From: Cyanoderma ruficeps
Taxonomy: Eukaryota; Chordata; Aves; Passeriformes; Timaliidae
Direction of reading: 5' to 3'
Assembly (NCBI GenBank): GCA_008694505.1
Contig: VZDJ01004378.1
Location: forward strand, 8,377,057-8,441,056
Length of the DNA: 64,000 nt
Below the pieces are notes generated by a model. It saw nothing but the letters and a program-made list of their open reading frames with translations, was not told the origin of the DNA and did no database searches. The number at the start of each line of letters is the position of its first letter. Positions within the stretch are counted from its first letter, which is position 1. This document shows positions 13,471 to 56,930 of the stretch, piece after piece. Both the position numbers and the translations under genes were made by a program.

Positions 13471-16400
13471 CCAAGTTAATAAAAAGACTGGCTTCAATAT
13501 TATTTTTAAAATAGATTTTTGGTTATGCTTCTAGCTCTGGTTCAGGGACCTTTTAGGTAATGATGGGTAAAATTCACCTTCATGAGTACAAACAGCTTGG
13601 AAGGTCACAAGTTATTTTGGAAAATTGGCCACAATTACTTTTTTTGATGCTTCAGAATTATTCCTATGTCTCCTAAGAAAACGCTGTTTCTATTTATGTA
13701 GAAAAGCCTCCAGGAGACCATTCTACCTTCTAAAAAGCAAGGACAGCAATACTTCAAGTACCTGTCAGGCTGTGTGATAAGCCACGGGCTGCATTTTGCT
13801 GATCATATTAGGCTCCAGAAGAGGCAAATACTTTAACTTTATAATATGAAATTATGTTCCTGCTGAGAATATGTCCTGGTAGCTGACAGCCATTTCTCCT
13901 GGATTTAAAGGAGTCGTTCATCAAAAATCCATCTGTCATGTTTCAGCAAGCAGGAGTGCTGTCTCTGGTTCTTACAACCTTCTTACATTACCTCCCATGT
14001 TATAATTTTATCTGTTTTGTACTATGTTGTCGTTATGGCTTCCAAAATGAAGTCTTTTCCTTGGTGACCAGCACAGAGAAGTGAGTAGCCAAAATAGACA
14101 TTTTTATTATTCAAGCATTCTTTATATCATCTCACTGTAATGAAGTCATCAGCATTTATAAGGAGAATTTGCATTGGTTTGAAAACTTTTCTGACAAAGA
14201 GTATCACACACAATGGGTTTCAAGGAACATGTGAAATGTGAGGACTTCAACACTGGATCCCCAGCAAAATTTAGCCGCTTTTGAAAAACAATACATTTTC
14301 TGTAAAGACAAGGGGTTTGCTAGATAACCACAAGTCTGAAGAAATTAAGAGGTACTGCACGTGAAAGAGCTGAAAAAGTATGTAGATGTGGTGCATTGTT
14401 AGGTGGTGGACTTGGCATTGCTGGGTTAATAGCTGGATTTGATGAAATAAGAGATATTTTCCAGTCTAAAGTTTTCTAGATGTTAAAAAGATGAGTAATG
14501 TCCAGGAACACCTCTGCACATACAGAGAGGATACAGATAATTTTATTAGTCAGAAATCTGAAAGACTTAGTGTTAACTAAAATCGGAACATCAGTATGAA
14601 ATGTATGTCTCCATTACTGCTACAGTACCTTTCTGTTCTATTTCCTATCTTTTTAAATATAACAGTCTATCAGTGTATCCTAAAGACACTGAAATGGTTA
14701 TTTAATTTTATCACAACTCTACCCAACTTCAAATAAGCATTTCAGAACTGCCACCTTCTTCTGCAGTCTGCAGTATAATTCATACCTCAGGGAAGCTGCT
14801 ATCAGATTATTCTTAAGCCATAGTAATGAAGATAAAATTTTGACAAAATCTAGTGTAGAGGATGCTCACTTTATTTGTGTCATAGGGGTTTTTTTAAATG
14901 TTCTGGAGAAGTAAAAAGAAACCATTCTTTGAACAGATAATATTTATCTGTGGCACTCATATGGGAAAATTACAACAAATCTATGTGTACTTCCAGTCAA
15001 AATTTCTGAAGCAGTATTAATATTAATGACTTCATTTTTCCCACCACCATTCTTTAGACTCTTTCAAATCGATGAAGAGAATACTAGCCCTTTGAATTTT
15101 ATTGATAACAGATACTACTGTCACTGAGGGCAGACTTACCCAAACCTAACGTGATCTGTACACAAGCCGAATACCATATGTACAGGACAAGCTTGAGCTT
15201 TGGCATTCCTCGCCCTTCCTGAAATACATCATACCGCTTGCAATATGTTGTCCTGAAGATAAAGCTCCGTTTGATGTTGTATGAGTAGACTTTGTTGTTG
15301 TTCTCTCATCTGCTTAGCTGAAAATTTACTTGAACTTCAGCAGTACCCCAAATAAGCCACACGACAGCATTCAAGAGGCAGGAGAGATTAAAAGGAATTC
15401 GGCAATCATTGGAACAGACAAGAACACTTTATTCATTCTAGAGATGTATTTCTTTTATAGGTCATATCTAAAGATACCTAAAATATCTTCTCCCATGCCC
15501 TTCCAGGACTTAGGAGGGGAAAGAAGGAGAAAAGTGAAATGACACAGCATATCCTAATCTATACACAGCCTCATAGAGATAGATTATTCCTCAAAAATTT
15601 CTTTCTTTTCCTGACTCAAAAATTCACACGGACCTTAGCCTTTCTGTGGGTAATTCTCAGCATACACTACTCCAATCAGACTTTGAGGTCATCTTAGCTT
15701 ATGAGTCAGGCTATCATACCTGCAGCACAAGATTACAGGAAACTGAAGTATTTCCCAAGTTGAAAATGACCTACTGTAGAGTCATAATGTTGTTGAGAGG
15801 GACTAGAATTATACACATTTGACCCCAACAGGAAGGCTGGAATTTTAATCCCAAAAATTGAGAACATCTTTAAGACTATCAGGTTTCACAGATGCACAAA
15901 TAATCAAACATAAAAGTTTTTCTACTAGTACCAAACTTTCTTAAACTTACTGTGTCTGAATTGATTACACAGCAAGTTTATTCATAGCAGCTGACAGAAA
16001 CATGAACCAGTGCTAAAACCACACACTATTTTGACTGACATTGTAAGAAAACCAGTCAGACCTGCTGGATGTTTTGACATCTCTTGCTAAATCAAAGTGA
16101 TTTTATGAGTTAATCTTTCATGGCAGCAAGAAATCAGCTAAGAAGAAACTCGATCTAGAAAGAGTGGCTAGTAGTCTTTGTAAAAGCTATCATGATATTG
16201 ACTCTGGTCATTGAATAATTCATACATTCCAAATAACAGGGGAATGTTCTCAGACTAAAATCTATTTTAAAAGACCCCCAGATTTTTAAGGCAATTTAGG
16301 ATTGATTTTCAAAAAATTCTGTCTATATTTAATGATCTTTGTTACTAGAGTATTTGTTTGTGACGCTCATGTTGCAAAGAAGTTGCAATGACTACAGCAA

Positions 16401-17774
16401 TTATTAGAAAGTGCACTGTCTGTTTTCAGCATTCAAGGCTTGCTTTACTTTCTACCCATGCACATAATGTCCAGAATAATTTAGGTATAAAGTGCTTTGC
16501 TGCTTTTCAGTAAATATTTCAGTAGTTTCATGAAATTTAATTCCCACTTTACTATTACACAAGTCTGAAGGGATTTACAAATTCTTAACTTTTCCCTCCT
16601 GTGTCAAAAGAAACAGCTCCTTTCCATGGACAGATACAGATGGTACCTGTTGGCCGGAATGGAGGTAAAGAATGTACTGTTTATCAGAAATGCTGGCTGC
16701 TGTTAAAACTATTCCTGCCATTTTGCAACACAAGCAAGCAAGTTAAAGGCACAATTTCAATAAATAAAATCTTTTATCAGCATCTAATTCTCATGATCTT
16801 ACAGATACTTAATTAGATTCCATAATAAGTCCCTATGTGGAAAGTATTTTAAGCCTTCTACAAGCTGGGTGTCTCTACCTACTTGAGGAGCAACTTTGTC
16901 CTGCAGTAGAAAAATCCCCTGTTTTCCAAAAGGAAAATGTTATTTATGTAAATATTGGGACTTAGATGCAAACCAAAGTCAATATCAAGCCTATTTTTTC
17001 CATTAAAATACACAGGGTACTAAGTAAAGGGACTACTGGTATGTACTTACTTTTAAAGGTGTTAGTCTCCAGAAATGTAATCCAAGATCTGTAATTATAA
17101 AATTATTGTTATGGGGTAGCAGTTTTAATTACTATGTAACTTTAATTACTAAATTACTGGAGTGTGTAGTCTGGAGAATCTAATAATGGACCAACTCTAA
17201 ATAACCGCATCAGTGCAAATTCAGGGATGTGACTCCCACTTTTTAAACCAAATTATCTTATTTTCATGGCTTATAAGACTCCACAGCTAAAGAAGAAAAA
17301 AATCTTAATTTCAACCCAAATATTCCACCGCTGCCTGTTTGTCTGCCATTCAGATACATAGAGCAAAACCATTTCCACATCTAACAAAGAATATTTTATT
17401 CCTTTTAAATCACCACTGTGTTTCACTATTCCATTAAAACAATTACATGCTTTTGGTAATATTTTTGCAGATTACATTGCATTAGAGACTCTTATGATGG
17501 TGTCATCACACTGGACAGATTCTTCTTTTTGATGTCCTTTTTTTGGTTCTTTCCCAAACAATTAGCATCTTTAAGACAGAAGAGATGAAGAGGCAGAGAA
17601 GACTTGATTGTCAAAACTGCCACTGAAAAAGACGGAAGCAAAGCATTGCTCATTCGCAGCTCACAAAGTTTTTATGTTACTTTTCCTCCACAGTTTCACT
17701 GGGAGAAAGACTGAAAATATAGGCTGCCGTCACCTTTCCCTCAGGAAGGAAGAGAACTTCCACTTCATATAATC

Positions 17775-17870
17775 TCATAGTGAAGATGTGGGTTCAGATC
17801 CCTGTGGGCAAAGTAGAGATGTGAACTGGTTTTCCCACATCCTCAGTGAATGTTCCAGCCGCATGAGTAC
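17775..17870. repeat. Degraded tRNA-like palindromic repeat
   Basis: At 17785-17802 the + strand reads GATGTGGGTTCAGATCCC, which contains a near-perfect pol III B-box (GGTTCAGATCC). About 30 bp on, 17819-17842 reads as an imperfect reverse complement of the same block (GTGAACTGGTTTTCCCACAT). This back-to-back arrangement is like an old interspersed repeat that I recall from amniote genomes, but I cannot name the family with confidence. No intact A-box or tRNA cloverleaf is visible, so it is not a functional tRNA gene. Confidence 0.45.
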
Positions 17871-20159
17871 TGGAAAGTGCTGTCATTGTTCATCCTCCCA
17901 GTCTGTGAACCAAGACTTTTGATTCCAATGCTATTTATGAAACGAGAAGGGCATTAAAATATTTCAGAAATGTCAAAAGAAACTATTCTAGTCTTCCCTA
18001 AACTGGCTTTTAAAATTAATTTATTTATTTAGAAACCAATACATAGAGGATCATTCATCCATTATCTACATTCAAGGTAGTAAGTCCAGCTGCTCAAAGC
18101 TATTCTTTCCCAGAGAGTGAAACTCCATCACCCCTATCAGGACACAAGGACTTCATTGCTTTTATCCCCTTGGAGAAAGTGCATGCATCCTTATTGCTCA
18201 TTTTATTTTTATGCCTCGGGGACAAATACATTTATGTCTTCCTGCAACATGTTCAAGAAATGTACAGATCGTACTTGTTTTTTTCTCCATCCTGACAGAG
18301 CTCTGGGACATCAGTTCCATCAGGCCTCAGAGAACCAGTCCTGCTTTAATTGCCCACTCCATTGCCCACCAATATCTCCATGCAGCACTCTGGGGAAGCA
18401 CCTCCTTCAGTTATTTTGCATTTGAAGCCTGTCACTGGGACCCAACTTCCATCACATATTCCAGGGAAAATATCTGTGTGTCCTGTGAGTATAATGTCTC
18501 TTTGTCAAATATTCTTTAATTTTCATGGCTGGAAAGACTTGACATGTGATAAATGCTCCCTACTTGCTTATTGAAACTAAACTTCTGTGTTACTTCATTG
18601 TGATAAATTAAAACTACTTTGTATTTAAAACCACTTTGGTAGTTTTAGAAAGAAATCCTGAGAACTGAAAAACAACGATAACATAATTCAAATAATTCAA
18701 GTAACTTAATATTCTGAGAGAGTATATTTTGCGTAAGTGTAATTTCACCCCAGTTTTCCAATTCTACAATTAGATTTCTGATTTTCCAAATCACAGACAC
18801 ACTCATATTTTGACTGTGTAACCTACACACTTCCAAGTCTGGAGGCTCATGACTGGGAGTGTTGATGCCACAGCAATATTTGTCAGGCATCCTCCAAATG
18901 CCTCCATCTCTCTTCTGTCACCCTGATACTCCTACTCTTCCAAGATACCTCCCCCAGTGCTCTCCTAGTACAATGCCACACACAGAACACTGGCTCATCC
19001 TTTTCCTCCTCAGCCTGTGCTTTCCCAAATCCTACACAATGTCATAATGTAAAGAACATTACCCACCATGTAGGCTTCCTGTTAACTGAAATGTTCCTAG
19101 TAATTATCACTGTAATCTCTTTTTGCACCACCTTAATTCTCCTTTGGTGGACTTGCATATAAAACTAGAAATAAAAATATTTCAGAAAGATATAATTAAC
19201 CCCAGCATAAAGTTTTATTTCTGATTCAGATTTAACTTCTTGAACTAGTTTGGTGAGTATGGAATACAATAATTCACACTAGAAGATGATTCTTGGATGT
19301 TTTCCAAGTCAAAGTAAAATTAATATACACTGGTATGTTTTTTTCATTAACACATGATCAGTTATTTCAGTTTCAGAACTTAAAGGAAAATGTAACTAAG
19401 GAAAAACTCAGTCACTACATTGAATTTTTCTTTCTTAATGCTGATGTTAGTAGCAAAAATTTAGTTTCTCCATCCATTAGTCTCCTGCATTTTGAGGAAA
19501 AAAACGCCACCCAACAAAACAAAATGGACATACTCTGAAAATAAAATACATAATAACACATATACATAGTGATGAAAGATCCAAAATACAATTAAGTTGT
19601 TTAATTAAGCACACTCTAAAAAATATCGGCACAGAAAAAGCTCGACCTTTGAGCGTTATGTGGGACCTCAAAGTGATGGGTGAGATCAGTATTAGCCTGC
19701 CTTAGTGAGTGAAAAAAGGATGACTTTACAGTCAGTAGCAACAACCACCTTTTCTTTGGACATTCAGAGTTTTGATAATTGAACTTTCAAAAGAATTCTA
19801 TCAGAAAAGCAGAAAACCACCGTGTTCTGTGATTAGCTGTTATTTTTTTTTTTTTGGGCAGGACCGTCATGGTGCTGGTTAGAACCTGTTACACATCCCA
19901 TTGCACCAAGTCATGTGTCACGGACTTCTCATCAGGATGAAATCTCAACCCTACTGTCAGATTTGCCACAGATTTAATTGCAGCTGCAACCACCCCCTTA
20001 ATGTTTTTTAACATCTTCAAAGAAGACAATTAGTGGCTTCTGGCCACGTCAAACAAGCAGTTTCATGGCATATTTCCCTGGCATGATCTCGTAAGGATTG
20101 GTTTTGTCTATCCCTTTTGAACAATTCTAACAGAGAGAACTGAAATACTTTGGATTCGG

Positions 20160-52215
<32,056 letters not shown>

Positions 52216-53296
52216 TGTAGTCGTTGAAATGCCCTTTCAGTCAAACCTCTGGCTTAACTAATTTTGCTATACTAACGTGGGCTCAACACAGAAAAATGGT
52301 TTGCATAAAGAAAATACAAAGGTTTACAGAGTTTGCTATTTTTTTCTACTTTTGAATTTTAAAATTTATTCTTGTATGAAAGTGAAAAAATACAAGTTTT
52401 ATGCAGATGACTCATGTCATAGCATAAATTGCTGTTACTTTCTTTAGATTTGTATCACTATTTTTTTTTTTCCAGAAAGGTACCATTCTTTTCTTTAGTG
52501 CTGTGAAGTGTGAATTCTATTTAATTTGTTAAATGTTGTTTCAGTATTTTAACTCAGTGTGGTTGAGCTTAAGGCACTGGAGTTGGTGGGCTTCTGAGAA
52601 GTATATGTAGGAAGAAATAATTTGCACTTTAATGAAATGTGCAGCTAGGTTAAGACACTTGGTTACAAATGTCCCTTCTTAATTATGGAACAAAACTTTT
52701 TTCTTCCAAAATTTGTTTCACTCTGGTTAAGCCTGGGCTGGAGAAACTATAATGCTTGCACATTTGATTTTATGTTTATTGCAGCCCTCTTGACGTAACA
52801 CCAAAACACTGGAATATATTCATCCACAGTTACACGTACTGTGTAATTTCATTACATAAGTAGCAACTTCTGAAGAGGCTTTTCCCCCAGAGGAGTATGG
52901 TACGTCTTAGACAATGATGTCCACTTCAAAGCTGGAATATGTTTTGCAGTTTTAGGAGTATACAAGCACTAACATACGTCAGTATTTTCCCAACGAGGGT
53001 GTTCTGTATTCTCTTCCAGCTGTGTTTTTTTGGGAGGACAGGGTGGGTTTTGTCATGTTTTAAAGTAAATTATTTATGCGTTTTAAAAAGGAACAACTTT
53101 TTCTTGAATTGTCCTTATTTGTAGACCTTCTAAGTTAGCCAGTGATTACAAACTGATTCTGTAAGAAGGACCATAACTGTACAAGTTCTTCAAGGATACA
53201 CATATTTGCATAAAGCCATGTAATCCAGACCACACAAGTGAAGTTAACACATGCTTTTTTTTGCTTATTAGGACCCCAAAATCCCTTGTTCAGTTA

Positions 53297-53302
53297 AATA
53301 AA
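53297..53302 (+). terminator. BMT2: Candidate proximal poly(A) signal
   Basis: AATAAA about 1.1 kb after the BMT2 stop codon. Confidence 0.4.
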
Positions 53303-54646
53303 AACTGACTGAAAACTGGTCTGCACTGTAAGGAGATGAAACATCTATTTTTACATCTATTAAGTTTTTGAGTTGTGTATTGAATCTGTGAGTTTTTGCA
53401 AGAAAAATCAATTCTGTTCTGTGGTTAAAAAAAGAGGATTCTTTATTAGTTTAGCTTAGATTTTCCTCCATGTAAAAATAATGGCCAGAATTTTCAGGTT
53501 TGGATATTGGGCTCTTAAATCTACATGTAAGTGCCTAGTAGTAAATGATTTGAACTAGGTGCCAGATCATGATTTATTTCTGACTTCTGAAAATTGGTAA
53601 GAAAATACTAATACAGTTTCACAGGTGATTGTGATGAAATATCTTTCACCATATTAAACCGCCACATTGTATTTATAATATGAAAGTTGCTAGATAAATT
53701 GAAGTTGTAGTGTGGATTTTACAGTGGTTGCTACAAAAATGAAACTTACTCCTTCCATTGAAGTTTTGCACTGAATGTGTCACAGTTTGACCTACCTGTT
53801 TTTCTTTTGTAATATTTCCTACATAGAGTAGTCGCATTCGTCCAGCTTACGCTCAAATGTGATCTGGACTGTGGTGCTGTATTCTTTAACATAAGCTTTT
53901 TGTGTCTCTTCTTGAATTTAAAGCATTCCCAAATACCTAATTCAAATTTGTTACTCAGTTATACAAACCAAACAATTATATTCTGATGTGTAAAAAGAAA
54001 AAATTAAGGTTATACATACAAAAGTCATGGTTTACTTGCTAATTTTGGTTACAGATAATACTTCTCCAATGAAATACACAATGGGTTCAAAATTGGCTTT
54101 AAGTCAATATTTTCACTAAAATTTTTGCATTGAAAGCTTTTCTTCCCAATTAACCACTGATTTCAGCAGTGCTCATGTTAAAATATTGCTGTAAATTCAG
54201 CTGTTTATGGGAGGTTAATATGTGCATTCTTCAAAGTGTACCTAATATTTTAACTGATACTCGGTTTAAAAACTAGTACACCATCAAACCTGTGTGTTGG
54301 CATTGATTACTGTAAATTGGTTTGTGATTTATACACAAAGAAATGCAATTCAGATCAAGATTTATCCCCCAAAATAGCTTAAATATTAAGATTTAAAGTT
54401 TAATCCTTTTTGAGAGGTTGGTGACAGCACTGTGGTGCAGGGACCTGAGGTTCATAACAGCTTGGTTTTCTTGCTGATCATTCTAAATGCCCAAAGTAGG
54501 TTTATTGGTTATTTGGTTTTGTGGGTTGTTTGGGTTTTTTTTCTTTCTTTTTTTGTTTGGTTTGTATTGCTTTTTTTCACAAGAGACAGTAGATTGTGGT
54601 GGAGGAGGAAAGTGTGATTTACATAAATACTTACATCTCCCTTAAT

Positions 54647-54652
54647 AATAAA
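54647..54652 (+). terminator. BMT2: Candidate distal poly(A) signal
   Basis: AATAAA about 2.4 kb after the stop, followed within 40 bp by GTTGTTGTATGTTTGG-like GT-rich sequence, which makes it the better-supported of the two. Confidence 0.45.
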
Positions 54653-54670
54653 GTGGTGATATCAGGAGTT

Positions 54671-56130
54671 GTTGTATGTTTGGCTTTGGTGCAAGAATAT
54701 TATTTCTAGGCTATGAAATATTTGAAATTTACGACTGTGCAAGACATCTTTCGTTCTTAAGGTGCTGGAGAAAAAAAGGAAGAAAACATGTATTACCATC
54801 TCTGTTGTCTTTTATGTCACTACTTTTGTGAACAAAGCACATTTATTAAAAAAAAACTGAAAAACCGAAAACATTTTTTAAAATTCTTTGGCGTGGAGCT
54901 GTTGTCTTTATTTCTGTGCAGTCTGTTTATGCTGAAAATCAGTGAAATCAATGCAAAGCTATTTTCTTTATTTTTAAGGAGATAGTTATCTCTGGTTTAT
55001 TTTATAACCCATAACAATGTTAAATATGGTAGTCCAATTTCAGCTTCTACATCTTGGTTGTGGTCTTTGCTTTTCAGAAGGGTCTTGTACCTTCCTCCAG
55101 TTCATTCTGTTACCATGTTGCTCTGCCTGCCCACTTAGATGTGACCACTTTCTAATGCACTTCCTTTGATCTATCTCTACTTGTTCTGAATTTCTTCTCT
55201 ATCTCACTGAAATACTTTTACAGCACCCCTTGTATTTTGCCTCTTTGGTATTATTATTGTATTTTTCTACATTGTGATTCTGAATACTGGAGGTGTTGGG
55301 AAAAGGATGGCAGTGGGAAAAGAAATGCAAAGAACTGAAAATTCAAGGCTCCTGCTTAGATACAAGTTCTAGGAAGACTGGATTTCAGCAGAACTGAAGT
55401 GTGTCTCTAGCACTGCACAGCCTATCTGGTATGTTCTGGTCTCTTAAGTGAGAGTGAAGATGACTAAATAGCATTTCACTAAATAGCTGTGCTCAGTGTT
55501 GTTTCCTGCAGATCCTTCCTGCCTCATTCTGCTTCAGGAAAACTGCCTGACTTGCTTTACAAATGTGATCATTCTAAGGCTTTTTAATCATATCTCCATG
55601 AATCAGCAGCAGGTTTTCTGCTCATTTTTCCTCCTGTTTCTGTTTCCCTCAGTTGTTTTCGACCTGTGGAATAGCAAGGTGTCTTTTTAGAAAGTTTCAT
55701 TTCACAAACTTACACAGAAACTTAGTTGGGTTATTTTACTCTCTAAGTAAAACATTCACAAAGAAGTTTCCATAGTTGCTTGAGGAGTATGACGACATCA
55801 TGGTTGGGTCAAAGCAATGCCAATTAAGTGTTGTCCATAATTCTGGTAAAGTGTCTGAAGCATGTGACCCTCACTAGACAACTGAGATTTATACTGTGGT
55901 GTCTGTTAAAGGAAAACTTCTTAGCTTGTGGATTTGTTTGTTTGTTTTGTTGGGCTTTTCTTTGTTTATTTGGGGGGTTCATTGGTTTTGTTTGTTGTTT
56001 TAACCTGTGTAACTTTTAGGCCTTTGGGCCAGTTTTATCTAATATTTGAACAGGTGTAATAATTTGGGGAATGACTGAGGTTCTTGTGATTCAGTTGTCT
56101 GAATAATTGAAAGAGAGGCAAGCTTGCATG
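54671..56130. other. Intergenic stretch between BMT2 and TMEM168
   Basis: AT-rich sequence with T/G-rich simple tracts (for example 55930-56005). I see no gene, RNA or transposon in it. Confidence 0.7.
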
Positions 56131-56930
56131 TTTACGCCGCCCTAGTGCTTGACTAGGGGCAGGAAGGTGCTGGTTGTGATGACACTACAGGACCAAAGGA
56201 TTCGTCTCTGCAGCAGCCCAGCCCACCTACAGTTCAAAGAGCCCCTGAGCAGCAAAGGCATTCAGACTCCTCGTGTTTTGCCTTTCTCGGCCAGGGCATG
56301 GAGTTACCGTGATCCAAAACCTTCCCGCTATTTGCTCACCTGCCTGCAACGGCCAGTTCACAACGCGCATTTCCAACACCGAGTCGGAGAAACGCACTCC
56401 CGAGTCACGCCGGACCACAGGACGCGGACGGCTCATTCTGCCTTGCAGTCCTGATTTAATCACAGTTTTCCCGCTTCCATGCCTGAGCACCAGTTGACGC
56501 TGTTTATGGGTTTGTTGGGGCTAGTGGTTGGTTGGTCGGATTTTTTCATAATTCTATCCGGCCGCGCCCTGGCGGCGCGGCGGTGTTTGAGCCTCGGCGC
56601 GGCCCGTAGCGGGAAGGACCGCGCTCGGCCTCGGCATGGCGGCGGCCGGCGTGGGGGGCGGGAAGGTTCCGGGCCGCCTGTTGAGGTGAGAGCGGGCCGG
56701 GCGGGAGGGGGGGCGCCGCGGGATAGTCACGGAGGGCGGCCGGGCGGACACCGCCGGGGGACGCGGGGGCCGCCAGCACGGACGGGCATCGCGGGGAGGC
56801 TGCTCAGGGACCCCGCGGCGCCGAGCCCGGTGCCGTCACTGACCTTCCGTGGCCGGGCCGGCCCCGCAGCTGCAGCGGGAACGCGCCGTTCCCCCCGAAC
56901 CGGCCATCCCCGCTGTGGGCGCGGTGTCAA
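56130..56930 (+). promoter_or_regulatory. TMEM168: CpG-island promoter of TMEM168
   Basis: CpG density rises from about 56270 and peaks at 56560-56900. There is no TATA box. An ATGGCGGC core at 56636-56643 matches the YY1 element typical of positions just downstream of CpG-island start sites, and TTCCGG at 56667-56672 is an ETS-type core. Both lie on the + strand inside the predicted first exon. Confidence 0.75.
56560..56685 (+). other. TMEM168: TMEM168 predicted non-coding exon 1
   Basis: The 3' boundary is a strong donor (TTGAG|GTGAG at 56685/56686) inside the CpG island. The 5' end is only a guess near the island peak. It carries no part of the TMEM168 protein, whose start lies in exon 2, but it contains an ATG in strong context at 56636 (see the uORF entry). 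Confidence 0.55.

Larger units (their letters stand above)
1..20150. other. Intergenic region upstream of BMT2, no supported gene
   Basis: Roughly 20 kb of AT-rich DNA. The open frames here are short (at most about 130 codons), low-complexity or overlapping on both strands. None resembles a protein family I recognise and none is flanked by convincing splice signals that join in phase. In human the next gene on this side of BMT2 is GPR85, more than 100 kb away, so an empty interval is expected. Repeats I could pick out are listed separately. Conserved enhancers could be present but cannot be seen without alignment. Confidence 0.7.
52216..54670 (+). other. BMT2: BMT2 3' UTR with candidate poly(A) signals
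   Basis: AT-rich, non-coding and free of recognised repeats. AATAAA hexamers occur at 53297-53302 and 54647-54652, the latter followed by a GT- and T-rich stretch that could serve as a downstream element. Which one is used cannot be decided from sequence; the human gene also has a long 3' UTR. The right boundary given here is an estimate. Confidence 0.5.

Noticed and set aside
17785..17802. tRNA gene
   Set aside because: Only the B-box is present. No A-box, anticodon arm or acceptor stem can be formed, so it is treated as a repeat.
18117..18574. Three overlapping ORFs of 74-102 codons on +
   Set aside because: All three frames of the same region are open for similar lengths, none has a recognisable motif, and they overlap each other; expected by chance.
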